A program made the translations under genes and the position numbers. The notes under the pieces were generated by a model. It was not told the DNA's origin. It searched no databases and was given only the letters and a program-made list of their open reading frames with translations. A stretch of DNA of 38,012 nt from JBIOHJ01 sp044448905. GTDB taxonomy: Bacteria > Bacteroidota > Bacteroidia > AKYH767-A > OLB10. Position 1 is the stretch's first letter. Each line of letters begins with the position of its first letter. This document shows positions 8,340-17,600 of this stretch, piece after piece. The stretch lies in the NCBI GenBank assembly GCA_044448905.1, contig JBIOHJ010000013.1, forward strand, positions 1 to 38,012, written 5' to 3'.

Positions 8340-9233
8340 ATGACAAAAGACCAGGAAGACATCCTTAATATGTACCAGGCAACTGACGATATTTTGCAAA
8401 CCCACAATGCCGTATGGGCAGCCAATGTTCCGTTTGCGGCAGTGGTTACGCAACTCGAAGCTGATGTTGATGCCATTGAAGATTTGCGCGACATTCAGGA
8501 AGCCGATACCACCGGTGTGGCACAGGATAAGCAAAACAAAAGGCAGGATTTGGAAAATCAAACTTACACGGCAGGAAGCATTATCGGGTTTTATGCATCA
8601 TCGGTTAACAACCGCGAATTACTGGAAAAGGTAAATTTTACCCGTACAGAATTAAAAGAAGCCCGCGATAACGAATTGCCCGGCATGGCTGAGCAGGTGC
8701 ATGAGGAAGCAGTGGCTAATGCGGTAGCTGTTTTACCCTTCGGGCTAACGGGAGCTATGACTACCGCATTGGATACAGCCATTTCGGGTTTTGTTACTTA
8801 CATCAGCAAGCCCCGCGCTGCAAAAAGTGAAACCAGCGCAGCCACCGGGCAGCTTCCGCCTTTGTTTGATGATACCACAAAGCTGCTTGCCGAGCAAATT
8901 GATGGCGGCATGGAGCTGTTCCGGGTTTCGAGCCCCGCTTTTTACAACGAATATTTTAATGCCCGCATCATTGTAAATAGCCCCACGCTGAAACGCGCCC
9001 TTGAAGTGCATTTTGCAGATGAAAACAACGCAGCACTCGAACATGTAAACGTGCTGGTTGACGACACCATAAACCGCAGAAGCAGCTCGCTTGGCAATAT
9101 ACGCGTGCAAAACCTCAGTGAAGGAAAACACGCACTCACGGCATCGCTGCCGGGGTATGTTGATGCAGCCCAGGATTTTAATGTGATTACGGGCGAGACA
9201 ACGAAGATTACAATTGGGTTGAGGAGGGAGTAG
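8340..9233 (+). CDS. Conserved 297-aa protein of unknown function, copy 1
   Basis: This protein has no signal peptide, so it is probably cytoplasmic or exported by another route. Residues 1-125 look helical and polar (MYQATDDILQTHNAVWAANV, ATTGVAQDKQ-like motif, YASSVNNRELL). Residues about 125-155 hold a hydrophobic stretch (AVAVLPFGLTGAMTTALDTA). The C-terminal 65 or so residues resemble a carboxypeptidase-regulatory / PEGA-like beta sandwich (HVNVLVDD ... LGNIRVQNLSEGKHALTASLPGY ... NVITGETTKI). It is the same length as the gene at 29334-30227 and, by my hand count, identical at about 237 of 297 positions. The two share a leader (CAATTAA ... AAAATCATGA). I believe related hypothetical proteins exist in other Bacteroidetes, but no function is known to me. 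By eye it is more GC-rich than its neighbours. Confidence 0.85.
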   Translation: MTKDQEDILNMYQATDDILQTHNAVWAANVPFAAVVTQLEADVDAIEDLRDIQEADTTGVAQDKQNKRQDLENQTYTAGSIIGFYASSVNNRELLEKVNFTRTELKEARDNELPGMAEQVHEEAVANAVAVLPFGLTGAMTTALDTAISGFVTYISKPRAAKSETSAATGQLPPLFDDTTKLLAEQIDGGMELFRVSSPAFYNEYFNARIIVNSPTLKRALEVHFADENNAALEHVNVLVDDTINRRSSSLGNIRVQNLSEGKHALTASLPGYVDAAQDFNVITGETTKITIGLRRE

Positions 9234-9250
9234 GAGGTCAATTTAATACT

Positions 9251-9325
9251 GAATATCGAACAAGGAATAATTAATGATGAAGTAAATTAAAAACTTTTGT
9301 ATTCGAAATTCCTTGTTCGATATTC
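9251..9325. terminator. 18-bp perfect inverted repeat between convergent genes
   Basis: The arms GAATATCGAACAAGGAAT and ATTCCTTGTTCGATATTC enclose a 39-nt AT-rich loop. It fills the gap between the 297-aa gene and the convergent TMTC-like gene, ending 6 nt before the latter's stop, so it may end transcription from both sides. Its ATATCGAAC wording resembles a dispersed repeat I associate with Bacteroidetes intergenic regions; that link is from memory. Confidence 0.6.
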
Positions 9326-9330
9326 GTTAT

Positions 9331-11367
9331 TCACTTCGCCTTTGCAGTTAATTCCGTGAGAAAACCTTCATTCACCGGGTAATTCAAAGATTTTGCTTTT
9401 TGCGCAGCATTGAGCGCTTCCTTAAAATTGCCTGTTTGATTATACAAAACCGCAAGATTAAACCAGGCTTCGGAATGGTCAGGTTTCAACGAAATAGTAT
9501 TTTGCAGGTCGGATATTGCCTGTGTTATTTTTCCTGTATTAGCAGAAGCAATTCCACGGTAAAAAAAAGCATATACGTTACCCGTGTTTTTTGCAAGCAG
9601 GTCGGTGCAGATCGAAATACATTGTTCAAAATTCCGGAGCTTCATGTTTTCGAAAGCAATTTTCTCATACAGGTGTTCGGTGCCGGGCTTTAAAGCCAGC
9701 GCCTTGTTAAAGTCACCCAATGCTTTCCGGTGTTCATCCATAGTAGAAAGCGTTATGCCGCGGTTCACGTAGGTATCAAAGTTTGTTGAATCGCGTTCAA
9801 TGGATTTCGAATACATCTCCAGCGATTTCGGAAACTCCTTGCGCAGCGCGTACATGTTTCCCATGTTGCTGAAAGCGCCCGGGTCTTTTGCGTTCACCTG
9901 CACCAGCATGTTGTAATCTTCAAACGCTTTATCCATCATGCCGTGCTCGCGGTAATAGTTACCGCGGTTTTTATACGCGGTTTCAACACCCGCTTGTTTT
10001 ACTTTAATCACATTCCCGGTTTGCTCAATTTCGTACGGATACTGGTTAATCACATCCGTCCACAGCACTTCGCTGTTGTTCCACACCTTTACACGGTTAT
10101 AACAGACAACGATTAAAAAAACCGAAAATGCAACGGTACCTGCTGCTGTAATAATTTTTGTTTGCTTTTTCTGCAACCCTTCATTTAGTAATGTGCCGAT
10201 AATAAAAAAGGCGCCCACATAAGGAAGGTACGAATAACGATCAGCCATTATCACAACGCCAACCGAAATAAACTGCAGCACCAGCGCAACCATCAAAATA
10301 AAAAATCCCATCCCGAAAACAAACAGCCTGAATGTTTCCTTGTTGTTTCTTTTGTACAAAATCCATGCGGGAGCCAAAACCAGTATCAAAGCCAAAACCG
10401 GTGCGAGGTTAAAAATCAGGGGAAGATTTTGATTTTCATCCAGCATGGGATAGGGATAAAATGCGGAAAGGTTTATTGGCAAAAACAATTTCCACCAATA
10501 CATAATAAAACCATACGCTGCAAACATGAACCGTTGCAGCGTGGTAAAAACATGATATTCGGCAATGGCACCGTGCGACTGAATATTCACCGCGTTGTAA
10601 CCGGCTAAAATCGCGACAATAAGAAACGGGATTTTTTCGGCAATAGTTTTTAAATTTATTTTTCGCTGATAAAAGAAATCAATCAGCAATAAAACTAACG
10701 GCAGGGGTACTGCCATGGCTTTGCTGAGGCAGGATAAAACAAAGAGAACGAAAACCAGCGCTAAGTGAACCCACTTTTTCGTTTCGAGATACTTCAGGTA
10801 AGCAATGCACGAAAGCAGGAAGAAAAAACCATACAGCACATCTTTGCGTTCGGCAATCCACGCCACACTTTCCACATGCATGGGATGAATGCCAAACCAC
10901 AGCGAACCGATTGCGCCTACCCAGAATTTTTTGTTCGATAGCTTAAACAGTAAAACAAAAACCAGGAAAGTATTCAGCAAATGAATCAGCACATTGGTTA
11001 GCGCATAGGGTTTTGCTTTCAGCTTCGAAGATTGATAATTCAGCGCAAGCGAAATCATGGTGAGCGGATGGTAATTTAACATCACCTGCGTTTCAGGCTT
11101 GAAGAGCGTTTTAATGTTTTCGTTTGATAAGCTTTTTACAAGAGGCTGCTCGAGAACATAACCGTTGTCGTCCCAATTCGTAAATTCTTTTTTATTGGTA
11201 AGGGCAGGCGAAAAGCAGATGTATGTAATGATGAGAATACAGGTTACCACCAGCAGTTGCACCAGTTTTTTATACCATGCTGCAGCTTCAACCGGCTTAG
11301 GCGGTTTGGTTTCGCGGTGCGAATCCCGGCCAGCCTTTTGACTTTTAAAAGATTTATTTTTTTTCAT
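9331..11367 (-). CDS. TMTC-like multi-pass membrane protein with C-terminal TPR repeats
   Basis: This 678-residue protein has a basic N-terminus followed by about ten or more hydrophobic segments over residues 35-430. An acidic NWDDNGYV motif (D66-D67) follows the first membrane span, as expected for the first external loop of GT-C glycosyltransferases. Further conserved-looking stretches are NYHPLTM, HPMHVESVAWIAERKDVL and ADRYSYLPYVG, which match the TMTC / DUF1736 family. From about residue 440 come roughly six TPR units (AYKNRGNYYREHGMMDKAFEDY, AFSNMGNMYALRKEFPKSLEMY). Family knowledge suggests lipid-linked sugar transfer to proteins; the TPRs may bind the acceptor. It is divergent from the histidine kinase, with a TAnnTTTG box in the gap. 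The substrate is unknown. Confidence 0.8.
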   Translation of the reverse strand: MKKNKSFKSQKAGRDSHRETKPPKPVEAAAWYKKLVQLLVVTCILIITYICFSPALTNKKEFTNWDDNGYVLEQPLVKSLSNENIKTLFKPETQVMLNYHPLTMISLALNYQSSKLKAKPYALTNVLIHLLNTFLVFVLLFKLSNKKFWVGAIGSLWFGIHPMHVESVAWIAERKDVLYGFFFLLSCIAYLKYLETKKWVHLALVFVLFVLSCLSKAMAVPLPLVLLLIDFFYQRKINLKTIAEKIPFLIVAILAGYNAVNIQSHGAIAEYHVFTTLQRFMFAAYGFIMYWWKLFLPINLSAFYPYPMLDENQNLPLIFNLAPVLALILVLAPAWILYKRNNKETFRLFVFGMGFFILMVALVLQFISVGVVIMADRYSYLPYVGAFFIIGTLLNEGLQKKQTKIITAAGTVAFSVFLIVVCYNRVKVWNNSEVLWTDVINQYPYEIEQTGNVIKVKQAGVETAYKNRGNYYREHGMMDKAFEDYNMLVQVNAKDPGAFSNMGNMYALRKEFPKSLEMYSKSIERDSTNFDTYVNRGITLSTMDEHRKALGDFNKALALKPGTEHLYEKIAFENMKLRNFEQCISICTDLLAKNTGNVYAFFYRGIASANTGKITQAISDLQNTISLKPDHSEAWFNLAVLYNQTGNFKEALNAAQKAKSLNYPVNEGFLTELTAKAK

Positions 11368-11377
11368 GGATAAAAGA

Positions 11378-11385
11378 CAAAACTA
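11378..11385 (-). promoter_or_regulatory. -7 box of the TMTC-like gene (TAGTTTTG)
   Basis: Exact TAnnTTTG match on the minus strand, 10 nt before the ATG. No convincing -33 TTG was seen. Confidence 0.5.
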
Positions 11386-11421
11386 ATAAAACCGAAGCAT
11401 GTTGAAATTAGATTTTCATCC

Positions 11422-11429
11422 TACATTTG
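11422..11429 (+). promoter_or_regulatory. -7 box of the TPR histidine kinase (TACATTTG)
   Basis: Exact TAnnTTTG match with a TTG 17 nt upstream (11402-11404). It lies 57 nt before the ATG, and an in-frame TTG at 11427 falls inside the box, which argues against the longer protein start. Confidence 0.55.
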
Positions 11430-11486
11430 CCTGAACTAAACCAGGAACAGGAAAACAATAAGCATGTTTTAAATTGCTATTTTGAA

Positions 11487-13490
11487 ATGAAAAGAATCAT
11501 ATTGTGTATTTCTTTTGTTATCTGCGCGCAAATTTCTTTTGCACAGGACGCGCAGGTTGACTCGTTGAAGGCGCTTTTAAAATCCAATATGAGTGATACC
11601 GCACGGCTAACTGTTTTAGGTACGCTTGTCGAATTGATTTCAGATAATGAAGTATGGCCCAAATATAATAACCGTGCGCTTGAGCTGGCAGAAAAGCTTG
11701 CAGAGAATCCTGACCCAGAAATAAAACTGAAAGCGGAAACAGCGTTAGCCCGTGCATATAATAATGCCGGGCTGTGGAATAACCTGAATGGCAATGTATC
11801 GAAGGCGCTCGAATTCCTGCTCAAAAGCCTTTCCATACGTGAGAGGCTTGGAAACAAAAACGATATTTCGGAAACTCTGCATAACCTCGGTACGCTATAT
11901 TTTGATTTTAACGAAACCGAATTAGCGCAGCAATACCTGCTTAAGAGCTTGCGCCTGTCAGAGCAAACCAGCGATTCGGTAAATGCAGCCATTGCTTTAA
12001 ATTATATTGGAATGATTCATATAAAGAAAGAAAATTATGACAGCGCCTTATATTATTTTCAGAAAAGCCTGTCGGTTTTTGTTCACACCGGTGATGAATA
12101 TTCGGAAGCTAAAACGTATGATGATATCGGCATGACATTTTTCAGCCTTAAAGATTATGGCGCAGCGGGTTATTTTTTAAAAAAGGCACAGGCACTACAG
12201 GAAAAGCTTGACGATCGGGTTCATTTAGCAACCACATTTAATAATTTAAGCAAGCTCAAATTAACAACCGGCAATTTAAACGATGCACTCAAATACGGGA
12301 TGAAAGCGCTTGACCTGGCAAAAGAAACAGGATTTCCGAAAGAAATAAGCGATGCCGAAGAAGCGCTTTCAAAAATTTATGATGCCATGGGCAATACCGC
12401 GCTATCGCTTGTGCATTATAAAAAATTTATTGTTTACCGTGACAGTATTCAATCGGAAGAAGCCAAAAGGGTAACATCGTTTGAGCACGCAAAGTTTGAT
12501 TTTGAAAAGCAAACGTCATTCCTGGAAGCGGAACGCGAAAAATCAAATGCGCTGGCAAATGTCGAAATCAAAAAACAAAAAGTAGTGCGCAATGCTTTCG
12601 TAATTGGCGCTCTGCTGTTATCAATTATACTGTTGACATTGTGGAGCAGGTACCGCCTGAAAATAAAAACAACAAAGCAGCTGACAGAGACTATCGAAAA
12701 CCTTAAACAAACGCAGCAGCAGCTTGTACAGCAGGAAAAGCTCGCATCGTTGGGTAAGCTTACAGCCGGTATAGCCCACGAAATTAAAAACCCGCTCAAC
12801 TTTGTAAATAATTTTTCCGATCTCACCAACGAACTGATTGAAGAGTTAATGTCGGAAAATAACCCGGTTCAACGAAATGAGCTGAGCAAAGACATTAAGC
12901 AAAATCTCGAAAAAATATCATACCACGGTAAACGCGCAAACGATATCCTGGAAAGCATGCTCAGGCATTCGCGAACGGGAAAAGGCGAAAAACAATTGAC
13001 CGACATAAATGTATTATGCGCTGAGTTTATTGACCTGGCCTATTATGGAATGGTTTCAAATATCCCGGGATTTAATTGTGAAATAAAAAAAGAATTTGAT
13101 AAAACTATACCTCAGGTTAACGTGATTTCGCAGGATATTTCACGCGTGCTTATCAATTTGTTAAACAATGCTTTTTATGCAGTGAATGCAAAGAGTTCAG
13201 AGCTTGCAGTAAAGGCTTCGGAAAATAAATATCATCCTCAGGTTTCCATTATTACTTCAACCAGCGATCAATTCATCACAATTCAAATAAAAGACAATGG
13301 AATGGGTATCCCCGAAAAAATAAAAGAAAAGATATTCGAGCCATTTTTTACCACCAAACCTTCGGGACAGGGAACTGGCTTGGGCCTATCGCTAAGCTAC
13401 GATATTATAAAAGCGCATGGAGGCGAAATTATTGTTGACAGCAAATCTGGAGAGGGTACAGAGTTTACTATACGATTACCATTAAAATAA
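11487..13490 (+). CDS. TPR-domain sensor histidine kinase
   Basis: This 667-residue protein begins with a signal peptide (MKRIILCISFVICAQISFAQ). About seven periplasmic TPR units follow (LHNLGTLYFDFNETELAQQYLLKSL, ALNYIGMIHIKKENYDSALYYF). There is a coiled stretch, one membrane segment (NAFVIGALLLSIILLTLW) and a cytoplasmic coiled coil rich in Gln. The kinase core has the H-box ASLGKLTAGIAHEIKNPL with phosphoacceptor H431. Its ATP-binding domain shows an N-box (INLLNNAFYAV), DNGMGIP, FEPFFTTKPSG and GTGLGLSLS. This layout is common in Bacteroidetes for sensing envelope signals. No response regulator is adjacent, so the partner is unknown. The ATG at the signal peptide is chosen over the upstream TTG. 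Confidence 0.92.
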   Translation: MKRIILCISFVICAQISFAQDAQVDSLKALLKSNMSDTARLTVLGTLVELISDNEVWPKYNNRALELAEKLAENPDPEIKLKAETALARAYNNAGLWNNLNGNVSKALEFLLKSLSIRERLGNKNDISETLHNLGTLYFDFNETELAQQYLLKSLRLSEQTSDSVNAAIALNYIGMIHIKKENYDSALYYFQKSLSVFVHTGDEYSEAKTYDDIGMTFFSLKDYGAAGYFLKKAQALQEKLDDRVHLATTFNNLSKLKLTTGNLNDALKYGMKALDLAKETGFPKEISDAEEALSKIYDAMGNTALSLVHYKKFIVYRDSIQSEEAKRVTSFEHAKFDFEKQTSFLEAEREKSNALANVEIKKQKVVRNAFVIGALLLSIILLTLWSRYRLKIKTTKQLTETIENLKQTQQQLVQQEKLASLGKLTAGIAHEIKNPLNFVNNFSDLTNELIEELMSENNPVQRNELSKDIKQNLEKISYHGKRANDILESMLRHSRTGKGEKQLTDINVLCAEFIDLAYYGMVSNIPGFNCEIKKEFDKTIPQVNVISQDISRVLINLLNNAFYAVNAKSSELAVKASENKYHPQVSIITSTSDQFITIQIKDNGMGIPEKIKEKIFEPFFTTKPSGQGTGLGLSLSYDIIKAHGGEIIVDSKSGEGTEFTIRLPLK

Positions 13491-13551
13491 ACCGCTTACC
13501 GATTTCGGATGTTCTCAGGGTAATCGATAAAAAACTAAAATTTTCAAGTAA

Positions 13552-14577
13552 GTGTTTAAGAAAATACTAAAATGGGTGCTGGTTTTATTTTTAATACTCA
13601 TGGTATGGAATTGGAAACTGGTGTTTTATGGAATAGATCAGTTAAAAGGGCAGTTGCATATTGTTTATAATTCAATAACCGTTGAAGAAGCACTTTCGGA
13701 TTCTTCTTTGACTGATGAATACAAACGCAAGCTTTTGCTCATTGGCGAAATCAGGAAGTATGCAATGGATTCGCTCGACCTGAAAAATTCTGATAACTAC
13801 ACAACATTTTATAACCAGCAAAACAAACCGGTGTTATGGGTGTTAACCGCATGCGAACCTTTTGCAATGAAAGCATATCAATGGCATTTTCCTTTATTGG
13901 GGAGTGTGTCCTACAAAGGATTTTTTGTAAAAGAAAAAGGAGAGAAGGAATTTTCAGAAATAAAACAAAAAGGGTTTGATGCCGATTATTCAACTGTAAG
14001 TGGATGGTCAACGTTAGGGTGGTTTAAAGACCCTGTGCTTTCTAATTTTTTAAAGCGTCCGGACGGGATGCTCGCTGAACTGATCATTCATGAATTAACT
14101 CACGCAACTGTTTATATAAAAAGCAATGTTGACTACAACGAGAATCTCGCAACATTTATCGGTGAGCAAGGCGCGGAAAAATTTCTTCAATATAAATGTG
14201 GAAAAGAATCAAAAGAGCTGACAGAGTACCGTCATTACAAATCGGACGAAGAAATGTATGGCAACCATCTTTTAAAAAGTGCCGAAAGCTTAGATAGCCT
14301 ATACAAATCAATTTCCGGGAAAACAGTTTCGGTCTATGAAAAACATTTTCTGAAATACAAAATCATTGCTGAAAAAATGGCGGAGGGAAACAAGCTCCCG
14401 CTTTATCGGAAAGAAGTTTACCGTTTTAAGTTTGGAAAAGAACCGCTGCCCAATAATGCTTTTTTCATGTCATGGCTGCGTTATCGAAATAAACAAAATG
14501 ATTTTAAAAAAGAGTTTTCAGAGAAGTATCATGAAAACCTGGAAGATTTTATTTCGGAAGTGAAAAATAAAAACTGA
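13552..14577 (+). CDS. Putative membrane-anchored zinc aminopeptidase (PF10023-like)
   Basis: This 341-residue protein has one N-terminal hydrophobic anchor (KKILKWVLVLFLILMVWNW). The zinc-binding motif HELTH lies at residues 180-184 within LAELIIHELTHATVYIK, and a following YNENLATFIGEQGA segment may supply the third ligand (E197). These fit the putative aminopeptidase family DUF2265/PF10023, whose substrate is unknown. The start is a GTG giving an MFKKIL signal anchor; no in-frame ATG precedes the anchor. It lies 61 nt downstream of the kinase on the same strand and may be co-transcribed. It is convergent with the PKD gene, the two stops being only 38 nt apart. Confidence 0.8.
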   Translation: MFKKILKWVLVLFLILMVWNWKLVFYGIDQLKGQLHIVYNSITVEEALSDSSLTDEYKRKLLLIGEIRKYAMDSLDLKNSDNYTTFYNQQNKPVLWVLTACEPFAMKAYQWHFPLLGSVSYKGFFVKEKGEKEFSEIKQKGFDADYSTVSGWSTLGWFKDPVLSNFLKRPDGMLAELIIHELTHATVYIKSNVDYNENLATFIGEQGAEKFLQYKCGKESKELTEYRHYKSDEEMYGNHLLKSAESLDSLYKSISGKTVSVYEKHFLKYKIIAEKMAEGNKLPLYRKEVYRFKFGKEPLPNNAFFMSWLRYRNKQNDFKKEFSEKYHENLEDFISEVKNKN

Positions 14578-14615
14578 AGATTAATTTCCGCTGTGCTGTA
14601 AAGGTGCAGGAAAAA

Positions 14616-17600
14616 CTATTCCTTGTCATCTATATCAAACGTATTGCCGTCAACAATCCGAATCACCTCCCATTCGCCAGAAAAGTTTTTGCGTTCTATT
14701 ACATATTTTTCAACCCCTGTATCCCAATCTTCGTAACGCGTCCATCGCAGTTTTGCTGTTTCTGTATCCTCATTAAATTCAGAGGTAAGCAGGATGGAGC
14801 TTCCCGGCACACCATCGTTTGCGGTAATGCTGCAATAATTAATAACCTTAATCTGGTAATAATAATTTTGATGGTGTACATCGGCATTTGCATCAAGATA
14901 TGATAAGTCAGTCGCAGCAACAGTTGCCAGGAAATTATAATTCAGCTTGTCTATTGACCGGTAAATGTCATATTGTTTCACCTTTTCGGGTTGTACCTGA
15001 GGAGCATCCCATTCTAAAAAAACATTCCTGTTATCCTGAACTGTAGCATACACCACATCCACCTGCTGGTTTTCAAGTACCGAAGGCGGCATTGCAGAAG
15101 CTGTATCACTGTATGAATGATAGGGGTTGAAGCACAAATCAGTGGCGCGTATTTTATATGAATAATTATCGGGGCAGATAAAAGTGGTGTCAAGATAAGT
15201 TAATTGGGAAGAAGGCACCGTTGCAATCCATTTGAAATTTCCATTATTGTCATCATCACGGTAAATATCGTATTTCGTAAAATTACATCCGAAGTATGAA
15301 GTCCAGCTCACCTGTATATTTTGGTTAACTGTGGTTGCTGAAACATTAATTGTAGTATGGGGATTTAATGCAGCCAGTAAAATTTTATTTCCGCAGCGAT
15401 CAGTAGTTTGTACTTTATATGTGTAAACGGAATCTAAAGTATGCAGGTTAAAATCAGTGTAGGTTGTTGTTACATTTAATCCTGAGCTATTGGTGTCAAC
15501 AAGCGAATAAATCAAATCATAGTTTCCGATTTGCTGGTTTAACCTGAATAAATCATAACCATATAAATCGGGATCGGCAACATTTGCCCAGGTAATATTC
15601 ACAGTGGAATTCGAAACAACAGTTGCGGTGAGAATCGGTGCTGCGGCAGGCGGCAACAAATCAAAAACATGAATATATGCGGTTTGAGTTTTGCTATCCG
15701 TGCAGCTGCCGGTATTGGTTACCGTTAGTGTTATTGTATAAAATCCGGGAGTAGTAAATGTAACTGCCGGGTTTTGTTGTGTTGAAGTATTTCCGTTTCC
15801 AAAATCCCATAAATAAGTTTCATTATCAAGACTTGATGAAAGATTGTTGAACTGTACCGAAAGAGGCGCACAACCCTCATTGACATCTGCTGCAAAGTCT
15901 GCTAAAGGTGATGTATATATTGAAATGCTTGAAGGATGGTAAAAAGTATCGACACACCCGCCAATACCCGCTGCAATCAATGATACAGAATAAATACCTG
16001 CGTTAACATAGCTGTGAACGGGCGAAATTTGAGTTGAAGAATTTCCGTCACCAAAGTCCCATGTATAAGAAGCAGCATTTAAAGACTGGTTAGTGAACGC
16101 AAAGTTTGAAGATGTACAACCGACAGAATCCGAAGCAATGAAAATTGCTTCTGGTACAGCATAAACAAAAATAGTGTCGGGAAGTGTATAGATCGATTCG
16201 CATCCTGAAGAATCGTTTGTAAGCAACGAAACAATGTAGTTGCCCGGAGATAAATAATTATGAACCGGCTCGAAAACAGATGCGGTATCACCATCACCAA
16301 AATTCCAGAAATAATTTCCTGCGTTGACTGATGTATTTGAAAACTGAACCTGAAGAGGCTCACAACCCTGTGAGGAAGAAACTGAAAACGATGCGACAGG
16401 CCCTCTCACTTCAATCATGTTCAGATGACTAATTGTATCGTTGCATCCCATCGTATCGGATACAGTAAGCATTACAGAATACGTTCCGGGATGGCTGTAA
16501 ATGTGGGATGGGTTTTGTGCTACCGAGTAGCTGCTGTCACCAAAATCCCAAAACCAGTTTTGAGCAAAGACTGAACTGTCTGTAAAATTAAATACTGATG
16601 GAGCGCAGCCTGAAGTATTATCTGTTATAAAAGCAGCCCGGGGCCCTGCAACATAAATTAAAGAATCAATTTGTAGTGTGTCAATACATCCCAAAGCTGA
16701 AGTTGCAATCAATTGCACATTGTAATACCCATTGTCCTGGTAAATGTGAACCGGGTTAGCACTTGAATCAGTTGTGCCGTCACCAAAATTCCAAAACCAT
16801 GATGCTGCATTAGAAGAGGTATCCGTAAAAGTAACCTGCAACGGTTTGCACCCGTTTTCTCCGGTAAGAGTGAACCCGGCAAGTATCGGACTTACCATAA
16901 TTTTTGAAATGGTATCAACACATCCGTACATATCTTCCACTTTCAACAAAACCGGTGCGGTTGGTAAAGTAGAAAATATATGTACCGGGTTTTGCAATGT
17001 AGAGATTGTACCATCTCCGAAGTCCCATAACCACGATACTGCATCCTTACTCAAATCGTTAAATGTGGCTGTTAACGGCAAACACTCACTGTTTTTTGTA
17101 TAAGAGAAATCAGCCGTTACATCTTCTACATACATTGCGTTAGGAATTGTAAACGAGCTGCTGCATTGATATTGGAAAACTGTTAAAGTAACGTTATGGT
17201 AACCCGGTACAGAACAAAAGTGTTGTGGGTTTTGTTGTGTTGAAGTTGTGCCGTCACCAAAATCCCAGAGCCAGGAACTGCAATTGACGGACTGGTTATT
17301 AAATCCAAACCAAACCCCCCAGCAAGCAGACCATAAATTATTAACAGTAAAATCGGCTTGCGGTTTGTAAACTTCTACTGTGTGAGGCAAAGAAAATGTT
17401 TGATTACAACCGGTAGTATCAGTAACCGTCAATAGCACATTGTAGGTTCCGCTATCTGTATAAATATGAAACGGATCAGGCAAAGAAGAAGTATTGCCAT
17501 CACCAAAATCCCAAAGAAAAGAAGCATAATTAAGTGATGAACTGGTAAAAAATATGGTATCGTTTGCACATACTTGTCTTTTATTTGATGTAACGGCATT

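Noticed and set aside
9251..9325. Insertion-sequence remnant bounded by inverted repeats
   Set aside because: Only 39 nt lie between the arms, with no transposase trace or target duplication; a hairpin is simpler.
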